From positions 21,691,449-21,755,448 of the forward strand of contig NC_079491.1 in the NCBI RefSeq assembly GCF_020520425.1: a stretch of 64,000 bases of DNA, read 5' to 3'. A model generated the notes under the pieces. The model was not told the DNA's origin and made no database searches. It was given only the letters and a program-made list of their open reading frames with translations. The stretch is from Spinacia oleracea (Eukaryota; Streptophyta; Magnoliopsida; Caryophyllales; Amaranthaceae). Positions 1-10,021 of the stretch are shown here, piece after piece. Made by a program: the position numbers and the translations under genes. Each line of letters begins with the position of its first letter. The stretch's first letter is position 1.

Positions 1-970
1 ATACTAAGATTAACAATTAATGTTTGTTCCTCTTTAAGTTCTCTATTTTCCTATTGAGGGGAAATCAGGGGATGGTTGTGGAACTCTCATATAGCCCTTA
101 AAAAAACAATAGAACTCTGCACATATTTCCTGAATTTTTCCTCTTGTAAACCAAAACAGGGGACTTAGTTTCAACAGTTCTTTGATCAATCGGCTCTGAC
201 ACTAGACTGTTCCTGCTTCACATTCCGTCTCATCCTAATGAATGGCTCGTTCAATTCGCCTTCCCCACATCCGCTTTTGTCAACTCACAACCCAAGATGC
301 TGGCAAAGTACTATTTCTACAACCTATTTAACTTTTTCAAGCGAAAAAAATATACTTTGAAATAATCAACCAAAATATTCAAATCAATGACCACTAATAA
401 CTATAAATATCTAGAAAACCCCTAATTTAAGCCACTATACTAATATTCAGCTGTCCCTTCCCAGTCATTAGTAAATTGATGCTAGTTTTACATCTATACT
501 AATATTTAATAGCAGGAAAATTTACAAGAAATTTGGAGTGCCACGTGTCCCTCCTTTAAAACATCTTCCCGTTTTATTTTCTTTAAATTTTACACCCCTT
601 CCTTCTCCAATTTCGTGTCTCTTCACCACCAAAAAAAATCATGCACTTTCACCTCCAATAAATCTCATGACCCTGCATCTTTTAGTTTTTCTATTAATTT
701 CAAGTAATATACCAATTCATATTTCTACGTTCATTGTTTTCTTAGTGAAACACGACATGAAATGCATTTACTTTTTTTCTATAACTGAAAAATTAAAACT
801 CACTTTTTAAACATAACAAGAGTCGTGCACGGGGTCAAAACTAGACAACAATTCATTACCAATCTTTGGGAATTGGGACTATGCTAAAAATACAACCATG
901 CATAATGCTAATGGCAGGACCTCAACAAGACTCGAGAAACCAGGATTGCTCTGAAAAGTTAAAGACAAAC
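1..970 (-). other. Intron 6 of the UCP gene (runs off the left edge)
   Basis: AT-rich sequence with no carrier-like coding. It begins at a GT donor just after the GATGTG codons of exon 6 (complement of 969-970). It contains a degraded Helitron at 493-844. Nothing else is recognised. Confidence 0.55.
493..844 (+). mobile_element. Small degraded non-autonomous Helitron
   Basis: The 5' end reads TCTATACTAATATTTAATAG after an A, the usual plant Helitron start. The 3' end has a short GC-rich palindrome (CGTGCACG, 825-832) followed after about 8 bases by CTAG at 841-844. The base after CTAG is A rather than the expected T, so the right border is less certain. There is no RepHel coding. The longest plus-strand open frame here (538-810) is low-complexity and not gene-like. 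Confidence 0.5.
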
Positions 971-2782
971 CACATCAACAGGTGAGCCAATGCAGACAGC
1001 AACAAATCCCGCTCCAAGACCAGATAGCAAATGGGTGACAACATTGTCTGTGAATCCAGGTATCTTCAAAATGGACTGCAATTAAAAAAAATATGGGTCA
1101 GTAAACCATATAAAGTTATTGAGAATAGAAAATTGTTCAGAAACATAACTAGTGAGCTAGAGTCCTATTTCACCTGCTTCACTTGATCATAACTAGCCAG
1201 TTCAGCAGCGTTTATAATAGCATTACGCGCTACATTTGGCCCAAGACCAGTCCATAAGGCCCTTAGTCCTTCCTGAAACACCACAGGATTAACCAGCCAG
1301 GAGTGAGAAATTAGGAATTAAATCAAACAAACCAAATGTTCTGATGTAGAAATAATTAGGCAAGAACCTGCTTGACTATAGTTGAGTAGGCATTTAATGC
1401 TCCAGAGTAGCGCCTAGGCACACCAGGTGCCAATTTCCCCTCAGATTGAAGGCGGACTTTTACAAGATCAGTTGGGTTAGCAATCATGATTCCCAAAGCA
1501 CCTGTAATAGAATCAAACATCTTAGCGACTTAGCCCCTCAATGTATTGAACAAAAATAAACACATCATGACATATATCTTTTCAGTTTCTTCTTTACCCT
1601 CCCATAAGCTGACACTTTGAGTATCTTATCTCGGCATAAAACTAATAATTTAGGTTTTGTTCCTCACCGGTAGTAAGTCCAGCAAGTATCTTCTTGGACA
1701 AGGGAACATCACCAACGTGGTCTTTACCCACATATAATGTCTTAACCTGTACAAATAGCAACACTACAGTTACACTTATTCGATGGATGTCACGCAGCTT
1801 TTAGGGTTAATCAGGAAAATTTACTAAAACTCACAGGATCATACAATCCAATCCTTAGACCACCGAACAGGCATTGACGATGCAATCCTGGCACAATTCC
1901 TTTCCAGAGTGCCGCTACACCTTCTTCTCTGCCAATAGTCGCCACTGTACCTAACATACCTCTATATTTTGGTAAAGCTGCTGCATCTCCAACTGCTTTC
2001 TTCTGGAGCTGCAGCCTGACTTTAGCAGTGTCCAAAGGGATGGTGCATACCTGCATTACCCCCAAAGGTAAAGTTCCACAACTAAAAAGTAAAGATTCAA
2101 CATGTGTGCAGGAAACAAGCGTTGGAACAATGTTCATTAATCACCTTTCGTTATATGCACTCATTGTCATTACAATTCTGAACCTAAATTATGGGATCTC
2201 TGATATTTTAACTAATTAACATAAGATTCTTCATCTTAGCAAAATGACAGATATGGAAGGACCATGATCATCACTACCTTCTTCATTTTCAACCATTCTC
2301 TTTCTAAATTCTAGCCATACATCAATTTTTAACTACATACATGTTAATATGCTATATGCTATGTCCATTTCAACAAATTAGGAAAAGTCAAGATACAAAA
2401 ATCTTAAGCAAAAAACTACATAAATCAAACAAAATGTCTCTATCAACTAAGAGTAGTTATCTGGGTGGATCCAAATCCTAAAAATAAAATCTTTAATTAT
2501 TAGTTCAATTTTTTATTTCTGATCTTCCTGCAACAACCATCAAATCGACAGAATTGCGGGATAAATTATTTTAAAAAAAAACTAAAATTAATTCGATAAA
2601 AAACAACATGACAACGCTCAAATTTTGCATAATAAAAAAAACAACAAAATGCGAAAACTCGAAGCATAAATTTAAGCAGTGTATAAACTATAGATCACCT
2701 CAGCAACACAAGCTGCGAAAGCACTGCTAGCTAATGTACCATGGAAGGAGATGTTGGACTTCTGATCGGCCGGTGGAGACAT
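971..2782 (-). CDS. UCP1: Plant mitochondrial uncoupling protein (UCP/PUMP1-like), 5' six exons
   Basis: This is an inner-membrane mitochondrial carrier that passes protons/anions and dissipates the proton gradient. Six exons are visible on the minus strand: 2699-2782, 1835-2050, 1668-1746, 1368-1501, 1174-1272 and 971-1075. All have GT-AG borders and phases that join cleanly, giving 239 codons of roughly 300 expected. The start is the ATG at 2780-2782, followed by [10 protein letters not shown]. The carrier signatures are seen three times: [10 protein letters not shown] in exon 2, [11 protein letters not shown] in exon 4 and GSPVDV at the end of exon 6. Exon 2 also has the family-typical [10 protein letters not shown] and [11 protein letters not shown]. 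The last exons (third carrier repeat, C-terminus) were not found in 1-970, so they should lie left of the window. The reading frame seen is intact. Family assignment is strong; the paralogue (UCP1 or UCP2) is inferred. Confidence 0.9.
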
Positions 2783-3195
2783 TGAAAAAGCAGTGACAAA
2801 GAAAGTTTAATGGCGATTAAGAGAAGAAAGGGGGCGAAAATTGAAAGGAAAAGAATTAGGGTTAATTCGAATTGGAGAGGGAAAGAATTTAATGTGAAAG
2901 AGTAAGAGAAATGGGAAACTTAATTAAGTTTGGGATGAGCGCTACACTATGGCAATTGGCACTGACGCTGTTCTGCTTCAGCAGCAGGGCGGCTCCACGT
3001 GAGCAGCGAATTTTTAAAGTCATTCCTTCTCGCGGAAACTTGTCCATCTATTTCGAATTGAATACGAATATTTGAAAAATAAATAAGACATGATGTAAAA
3101 GGAGACAATTTTTTTATGGTACAACTTGTACGTGTAGTAAAAGCTAGCAAAAGGAGAGGAGAACAAAGATTTTCGCAAAAGCTACATATGCCCAT
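2783..3195. promoter_or_regulatory. Upstream region of the UCP gene
   Basis: Purine-rich 5'-leader-like DNA lies just upstream of the UCP start codon, with AT-rich DNA beyond. No clear TATA box was picked out. The 82-codon open frame on the minus strand (2947-3195) has no recognisable content. Confidence 0.35.
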
Positions 3196-3199
3196 TACT

Positions 3200-3320
3200 C
3201 GAGAGTGATGGATAGCTCAGTTGGTTAAAACTTCTATCCCGGACCATTACTCCATTAGCCATTAGGTATTAGGTATGTAGATCATTCATACTAAGGGTGG
3301 TTGGAATCGAATCAATAATT
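3200..3320 (+). repeat. Possible tRNA-derived SINE fragment
   Basis: The string GGATAGCTCAGTTGGTTAAA (from about 3210) matches the D-arm/box A of tRNAs. About 80 bases on, GGTTGGAATCGAATC (from about 3299) loosely resembles box B. No acceptor stem closes, so it is not a functional tRNA gene. A tRNA-derived SINE head is the likeliest reading; neither end is defined. Confidence 0.3.
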
Positions 3321-3405
3321 ATACCGAGTATACATAATCGTTTTTTTTTATATAATTATGGAATGTAATCATAATTTCGGGTAATGTGCAAATTTTTATG
3401 ACATA

Positions 3406-3762
3406 CTCCTTTCATTTATTTATGTTCTTTACGTTTGGTCTTTTATACGTTTATTAACGACTAATTAATGTGCATTGATATTCCTCTATTTTTTTATTTA
3501 AACAAGAAAAGTTACGTTTATTTATAATGTTTTCGCTCTTATCAAAATTCTGATATTGGAAAAATGAAAAAAAAAAATTAATGTCTCAATAGAAAAGTGT
3601 GATAGATTAAATGACTCAATAAATTAAATTGGTTAAAATAATCATTTGACACAAATTTGGGTAGAATATTAAAACATTTATGTGATAATATAAAAGGAAA
3701 TGTAAAGAACATTTGAGACACCCAAAAAGAAAAACGTAAAAAACAAAAACAAACAGATGGAG
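3406..3762. mobile_element. Stowaway-like MITE
   Basis: It is flanked by TA on both sides (3404-3405 and 3763-3764). The terminal inverted repeats are imperfect: CTCCTTTCATTTATTTATG at the left against CTCCATCTGTTTGTTTTTG read inward from the right, both followed by TTCTTTACG- or TTTTTTACG-type sequence. About 357 bp, AT-rich, no coding. TIR start and TA target fit Stowaway (Tc1/mariner-derived) elements. Confidence 0.6.
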
Positions 3763-3764
3763 TA

Positions 3765-4409
3765 TTCAATAATTTCTCATGAAACATTCTTACGAATTTC
3801 TTTGTCTTTTTTAATAACTAATTGTTGGACGGCACGCTAGCGCACGCCGGACCCCAAGTTATCAAAATCTTTATCGTGAAATGATGATTGATGTAGTTTG
3901 TGAAATTATCATTTGTTTTTGCCAAAAAAAAAATGTTTACAAGTTATTCTAAGTATGTTCCTCAAATTAATCCTCATACTTGATCTTGATAGTTGTTTAG
4001 CCACGAGCACCCCCAAGGTAGTAAAATTGAATTAATAAAGTCAATGATATTTATTTTAGCTAAAGTATCTAAATTAAGATTGATTAATTGTTTTTTTTTT
4101 TTTGAACAAAAAATCATTTTGCCTTATTGTTACTCTTGTTCGCAAGTAAAACATTCTATTTAAATACATTTTTAATATATTGCTTATGTTTGATATTGAT
4201 TATAAATCCGAACTATTAATTATTATAACCATTCCAAAAAAAGAACGAGGTAGAAGGAATTTGTCAATCTTTGAAGAGGAATTAAAAAAAAAAAAAACTT
4301 TTCTCACAAATCAATCCAAAACTACAACATCCACATGGAAATACATCTTTACATTATCAAGAAAATCATCTAATTCTCAGGGGCACAATTTTTTGCAGCA
4401 CCTTAGCAT
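3765..4409. other. Intergenic AT-rich DNA
   Basis: No gene is seen. A short GC-rich palindromic patch (GGCACGCTAGCGCACGCC, near 3830) stands out from the AT-rich surroundings. A 77-codon open frame at 4180-4413 is lysine- and asparagine-rich with no recognisable domain. Confidence 0.4.
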
Positions 4410-4526
4410 CTAGCATTTCACATCAGATTCACCAAAGGGAGTCTCAATTAAAGACTCAATTGTGTCCAATTTAGCAGTCTCTTTAACTACAACTACAAGA
4501 ACCTCAAGTTCTCCCTCCTTCAAGAG
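4410..4526 (-). CDS. Candidate terminal exon of a host gene (38 codons plus stop)
   Basis: A good acceptor (pyrimidine-rich tract ending TTTCAG at 4527-4532) precedes an open, protein-like stretch starting LLKEGELEVLVVVVKETAKL and ending GESDVKC with a TAG at 4410-4412. It begins in phase 0, which matches the phase-0 end of the exon at 18444-18524. It could therefore be the last exon of that gene, with the Tat element sitting in the intron between them. I do not recognise this C-terminus, and intermediate exons may be missing, so it could belong to another transcript. Confidence 0.4.
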   Translation of the reverse strand, partial: LLKEGELEVLVVVVKETAKLDTIESLIETPFGESDVKC

Positions 4527-4713
4527 CTGAAATATGAAATGAGATTTCACAAGTCAATTAAGCATGAACTTAGAAGTCATTGTCACCGCCAATAATAAAT
4601 TAGTAGCAAACTCACTGTTGTTGAATCAATCAACACTCTGACCTTAAGATTTGCATGATCGAAACAACGAACATGCAGTTTGTATAATGTTATAGGGGTA
4701 ATCCTATACTGCA

Positions 4714-5139
4714 TGTTCCGGTGTTGTAAAGATGGAAACAATGGGCTTCGAATGAAGGCCCTTTTGTATGTGTTGAAGATCTTGCTTGTTTGAATGAGTA
4801 GAGTCCGAATTCACCTGCACAAGAGCAAAGTCACTAGCCTCGGGGGTGTTTCCGAGGAAAGCCCCTCCGATGCCTAAGTAAGAACGATGCTCGGATTCTA
4901 GAGAGAAGTTCTCTAGAAGAGTAGTCTTAAGGCGATAAATTGGACGTACCTTGAGGTGTGAGCCTTGGCGGCCTATTTATAGTGTTTGCATAGTAAATGC
5001 CCATAGGTCATTTATTGCTTTTGGGCCTTGGGCCTTGATAGATGGCTGACTAGCCATTGGTAGGTTTGATGCTGTTTGTTTAGAGCCATTGGGCTTTGGA
5101 CTTAGTGGCCCAATTGAGAATCAATTGGGAGCCCAAACA
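4714..5139 (-). repeat. 3' LTR of the Tat element
   Basis: 426 bp, starting TGTTCCGGTGTTG and ending GAGCCCAAACA on the plus strand. It matches 15846-16271 along its whole length by eye. An inverted TATA-like TATTTATA lies at 4974-4981. Confidence 0.93.
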
Positions 5140-5317
5140 ACATGCCCCCCAGACCCGGTCCATTTAGAATTAAATGGGTGGGTTTCCAGCTGTCAGAAGT
5201 CCGAAAGTTCCCTCTCTTTTTCGAAAAGGGATGATTTGCATTGATGACAAGTGTTGGGAGTTGTATTGTGTCGTGGAGATCGTGGGTTGAGGAAGTTGAT
5301 GCGCCCCTTTTCTTTTC

Positions 5318-5325
5318 TATAAATA
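5318..5325 (+). promoter_or_regulatory. TATA box for the antisense Tat gene
   Basis: TATAAATA in CTATAAATATGGGG, about 255 bp before the ATG at 5581 and just inside the 3' LTR. It would drive plus-strand transcription, independent of the LTR promoter. The remaining leader (about 5350-5580) is pyrimidine-rich and could hold a 5'-UTR intron. Confidence 0.6.
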
Positions 5326-5580
5326 TGGGGTGCATTGCTCTTTTCGAACTTTTTACTCCTTCTTTCAAACCCATTCTCTCTCTAAATTCCGGCGATCGCA
5401 GTGCAATTTGTTTCTTCAGATCTACGAAATTCGGCCAACTTTAGACTTCGGGAACTTGTGTTGTTCGTTTTATCGGCGAATTCCGCTTCGGAAAAAGGTA
5501 ATTTGTTTTTGAATTCTCCTCTTTTTCTTCGTTTTTCCTTCTACCCCTCAATCTCAACCCTAGACCGAGAATTCGCGGCC

Positions 5581-8500
5581 ATGGCAAAGAATAGGGGCAA
5601 AAGCAAGTTCGTCGTTGGCTCCTCTAGTGAAAGGGAGAACGTGCCTTCGGGAAGGTTACCGAAAACTTCGAGGGGTCGGCCTTCGGAGAGGCCGGTGGAG
5701 AGGCGTTCGACTGGTTGGGATGCTTCCAAAGATGATGTTGTTGGCGGGTCTAGCGTGTCTGAACGCGCAACTTCTGGTAAGAAAGCTGGTTCTTCGGGTG
5801 TGCGCCGCTCTTACCCTGAGTTTCCAGTTCATTGGACTGAAGCTGATCCGCAGGGCAAGTATGCCCCGATTCTGCATGAGACCACTAAGATCGATGGTCC
5901 TTTGGAAAAATCGGTCAGTGGTGACTGGTTGGTGGAGGCGAAGCTGGAGAATTACCATCGGAGGGCCGAAGAGTTATACGGAATCCAGCACGCCTTGGGG
6001 TACTGGTGCGAGCTTCCCGACCAGGAGCGTCCTCGGGTGACTCATCCGCCGAGGGGGTTCATCTCTGTGTATACTCATCATTTGGAGAACGGTCTCCGCT
6101 TTCCTTTGGATCCCTTCATTTCCGAGCTCCTGGTGTCGTACAACATCAGTTTGGCCCAACTTACCCCCAAATCTATGAGGCACATCATCGGATTTAGATG
6201 GGTGTGCGATTTTATTAACTTTCCCTGTTCTGTTGCCGTGTTTCGGGATCTGCACGATCTGTCTTTCAACCACGCTTCCAAGGGGGATGGGTATGGTTGG
6301 TGGACCATCATCAACAAAAGGTCCCGAAGGAAGGGGGAGCCGAACTACATTACGGCCTACCCTTACCTCAGCTCTGATCATAATTGGAAGACGGAGTGGT
6401 TGTTCGTTCGTGTGCCGACAGATCCGAAGCATCCGCATTTTTACCGCCCTCCGAAGTGGTTTGTGACTCCTGATCCTGATATGCGAAGCGTGGCTGCTCC
6501 GGATCGGAACCATCACCACTACGTGGATCTCCTCCAGTGGTTTTTGGCTCGGGAGGACAACTACAAACTGCCGTCCAACTGGCTCCCGAACCTCAACTAT
6601 ATCCTGCGGGAGGACATTCTTGCTGTTGCCGGTCTCAGCAGGATTTTTGACAGGGGTAGGTGTCTTTCGGCTGGGACCGTGCTTTAGTAAGTTTGTCTTC
6701 CTCCTTTTTGTCTCGTTTTATTGACTTTGTTTTGTGCTTTGTTTCTGCAGAGTACGGCTTTAGCTGCGTTGATCCTGTGGTCTTGGGCATTTCTTTGGAT
6801 CTGAAGACCATTCACGACTCGGCTCCTGATTACAAGTTCGGAAAAGAGAATCCTCGTAATCCTCGCTTGAAGGATTACGTGTTGTCTCCGTCGGGTGTCG
6901 CTCGGATATCTGAAGTTCGAGCTGATCCGTGGGATTCTGCCTCTTCTCCCGAAGCTGTTCCAGTGAAGGTCGTGCTCCCTGATTTGAGGACAACCTCGGA
7001 TCCGGTGAGTGTTTTTATATCTCGAAGTCTTTTGTTTGTCTTTCTTTCTGGTTGGCCGTCGGCTAACGTCTTGGTCCTGGACCATCTTTTTAGGGTCCTG
7101 GGACTGACGCTGTGCCGCGTGCCGTTCCTTCGGTTTCATCTCCGGCTCGGATAGATATCTCTTTATCTAGGAACCGGGTACTTCACGGTTTTATCTTTAT
7201 TCCTTCCTTTGTCTTCTTTTACATTTATTGACCCTTGGTCTCCTCTGTTTAGGATCAGCGCAAAAGGAAGGGCAGCACTCTTTTGAGGCCTTCTGCGCAT
7301 CCGAAGAAAGCGAAAGCTTCTCAGTCTTCGGAGAAGGTATTTGTTCTGACTTGGAGCTCTTTTTTTTTTTTGTAGTCCGTTCTCTCCTTTTCTGAAACTG
7401 ACCTTTGAGCGTTTGCCCTGTAGGAAGCGGTTTCGGAAGTCATGCCTCCTCCCAAGAATCTCCTTCACTTCATGCCCTTGCCAGGGCAGAAGTTGAAGAG
7501 TGTGGTGGTTGCGGAACTGCCGCCCGTGGACCAACCGTTGGCTGAGGAAGATACCATCCCCTCTCCGCTGAAGCCGTCTGCTGCTTTAGGGATCGAGATC
7601 CAGGATATAACCAAGGTGATGGAGGCGATTGAAGCCGACCTTGTTCCTGGCTCGGATGTCCCTATTGTGGCCGAGCAGAAGGAGGAATCTGCTGACGTTT
7701 CTCTCGAAAGGGAGAAAAGTCCAGATAAGGAGATGGTGGATCTCACCGAAGCTCACATGGAGGTTCCCGAAGCTGAGAAGGAGGTCCCTTCTGCTGAGGA
7801 GGAGCAACCCGAACAGGGTCTGACGAGGAAGAGGCGCCACTCGACCTTGGGCTCTACTTCGACCTCGGCCCTGGATAGACTGATCCACGCTGACCCTTGC
7901 TCGGATGTTCCGCTGAAAAGGATCCCCGAGGAGGTAAGGGAGGCGATGGCTCGCTATGCTAGAGCTCCGGTTTTGGGGGAGAACCCCATGGCTCATGTGG
8001 GATCTTTGGTGGGACCCGAAGCTGCACGGGAGAATCTTCTTCGGGCCAACCCGCAGTGGAGGGTTCCTGGAGCTGAGGAGAGGAACCCAGCTATGATGGC
8101 TCAATACTATCTGAATGAGGTAAGTGTTGGATTTTCAATTTTTTGAGTTTCGTTTGTTCTTTCTCATCTTTTTCTCATCTACTTTTCCTCATCTTTTTCT
8201 TCTTTCCCTAGGCTGTTTTCTGGTCCTCGTTCGCTTCCGAGTGTAGCTCGGTTGAGGAGAGACAACTGAGGAGATATCAGGAGGCTTATGCTCGTGATAT
8301 CCCTATTTTGGACCAGAAGGCTGGGCAGCTCTTCGCCGAGCTGGTGGAGGTCAAGCAACTGTACCTTCAGTACAGTCGTGAGGCTAGGGAGTCGGCTGAG
8401 CGGATCGGGGCCGAAGTTGGGAAGCTCACTTTCCAAGTCGAGGAGGATGCTGAAAAGATAGCTTCCTTCGACAAGGAGAGGAAAGAAATGGCCGCCAAGT

Positions 8501-9012
8501 TTGCGAGCGAACTTGAAGAAAAAGACAGTCTTCTCAAGGAGATGACGTCTAAATTTGAGGCGGCCATTAAGCAGAGCCAGGAAGCGGAGGCGAGGCTTCA
8601 GCAGTTTATCAAGCATCGGGAGATTGTTCAGAATCAAGCTGACAAGGTGCCCGTTCTCCAGCTGAAGATCCGAGAGAAGGACGCGGCCATCCGGAAGTTG
8701 GAGCAAGAGAGAGTTGACCTCTACACTGCTGATCAGTGTAGAGAGCAATACTGGAATGGCATCCTGGGCGCTCGGCGCATGTTTGCGAAGCACATGCCTC
8801 ATTTCCCTTGGAATGAGAAGGTTCCGCTCTGGATGAGGGCCCAGGATCACTTGGTGGAGTGCCAGGCCGATCGAGACGAAGCTGAAGCTGAACGTCAAGC
8901 TGCTCTTGCAGAGGCTCGGGCCCAGAAGGCGTCTTCCGAAGGTGACACTACTGCTGGGGGTTCTTCGAAGGACGCTCCCCTAGGGGCTGCTCCCGAGACC
9001 CCCAAGAGTTAG
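5581..9012 (+). CDS. Antisense six-exon gene inside the Tat element (putative gypsy-type transposon protein, Transposase_28-like)
   Basis: Six exons join in phase with GT-AG borders: 5581-6655, 6751-7004, 7094-7177, 7253-7336, 7424-8119, 8212-9012. They total 2,994 nt, a predicted 997 residues. The N-terminal part after a basic, low-complexity leader is a globular domain (about residues 90-350) with motifs such as GFRWVCDFINFP, WKTEWLFVR and FYRPPKWFVTPDPDM. It resembles the plant 'putative gypsy type transposon' family (Pfam PF04195, Transposase_28), recalled from family knowledge. The middle is Pro/Glu/Ser-rich with a basic patch KRKG...KKAKA. The C-terminal third (after 8308) is a long Glu/Lys/Gln/Ala coiled coil. 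It is transcribed opposite to gag-pol, ends convergently with it, and has its own TATA box at 5318. The start at 5581 has ATGGC context. Function is unknown. An antisense gene at this place is known in the Tat element Grande (gene23). Confidence 0.8.
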
Positions 9013-9309
9013 GGATTCGGGCAGTCGTCTTCTTCAGAGTCGGTCGGTTCCAGTTGAGGACTTCCGAACATGTGCTTGCCTTTCCCCCCTTTTGCCTCGG
9101 CGCTGCGTTGTACTCATTTCTTTTTGTTTTCTTTAGTACTTCGGTAGGCCGGTATTGTCTGTTGATGGCTGCCGATTTTAACTGTTTCATTTTGTTTTCA
9201 ATTTTTGAGGTTTTCAATGTATTTGTACTCCCCCCAAATATTGAATAAAAAATGAATGTTTGTTACTTGGCTGCTTCTTTTCAACTTGTACTTTCGCAAT
9301 TTTAGGTCC

Positions 9310-9635
9310 TTAAATCCGTAGATTTCTCGAGCTCCTCTTTCTGTAGACTTGCTAAAAACCTTTTGATCTTGCGAGCTCTTTAAATCCGTAGATCTGTTAA
9401 GAGACTTTTTAACTTTGCGAGTTCTTCAAATCCGTAGATCTGCTAAGAGACTCTTTGATTTTGTGAGTTCTTCAAATCCGTAGATCTGCTAAGAGACTCT
9501 TTAGTTTTGCGAGTTCTTCAAATCCGTAGATCTGCTAAGAGACTCTTTAGTTTTGCGAGTTCTTCAAATCCGTAGATCTGCTAAGAGACTCTTTAGTTTC
9601 CAGACTCTTCAAATCCGTCGATCTGCTCAGAGGTT
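9310..9635. repeat. 46-bp tandem repeat array in the Tat 3' region
   Basis: The core AAATCCGTAGATCTGCTAAG recurs at an exact 46-bp spacing (cores at about 9427, 9473, 9519, 9565, 9611), with more diverged units on the left (about 9311, 9381). The array lies between the convergent ends of the antisense gene and gag-pol. Confidence 0.85.
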
Positions 9636-9885
9636 TGGATTGTTCTTCCGATCCCTTGTGGTTCGGAAACCTGGGCAAGGAGATCGCTAGTCTGCCTCTT
9701 AGTTATGCCTTCGGCGATCCGTGGATCTGAGCCGGAGTTTTATAACTTGATTCGAGCGACTGTTTGTTGCGAACAAATTTTATTAGGGTACCGCGAATCC
9801 GAGGATTCTGGACGATTCCCTGAAGTGTATGATTTGGTCATTTCTTGCATTTTATCAAGGAATGGGCAAAGTCAATCCTGTTTTT

Positions 9886-9912
9886 AGTCTCGGATTGATC
9901 AGATCCGAGGCT
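9886..9912. other. 10-bp stem hairpin followed by a TATA-like run
   Basis: AGTCTCGGAT (9886-9895) pairs with ATCCGAGGCT (9903-9912), with one G-T pair and a 7-base loop. TATATATAAAAG follows at 9918-9929. It could be a regulatory or 3'-end structure; no role is established. Confidence 0.5.
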
Positions 9913-10021
9913 GCATGTATATATAAAAGGACAATAAATATAGAGATAGGTTTAATGAAACTCATGGTGCCAATGGCTTTCCTCTTCTCATTAAACAACT
10001 TACTTGGTTTACAGACAGAGA

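Larger units (their letters stand above)
9013..10021. other. Non-coding spacer between the two convergent Tat genes
   Basis: It holds the 46-bp repeats, then diverged GATCCG-rich sequence, a hairpin (9886-9912) and a TATA-like run at 9918-9929. Poly(A)-type AATAAA lies at 9244-9249, after the antisense gene stop (plus strand). No coding region is recognised. Confidence 0.6.

Noticed and set aside
538..810. 90-codon plus-strand frame
   Set aside because: Low-complexity interior of the degraded Helitron; no domain.
3205..3285. Functional tRNA gene suggested by TAGCTCAGTTGG
   Set aside because: No acceptor or T-arm pairing closes at normal distance; at best a SINE head.
5974..6519. 181-codon minus-strand open frame
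   Set aside because: Shadow of exon 1 of the antisense Tat gene; no independent domain or promoter.
7586..8104. 172-codon minus-strand open frame (also 8179-8898)
   Set aside because: Mirror frames of the coiled-coil exons; Leu/Ser-rich composition comes from the opposite strand.
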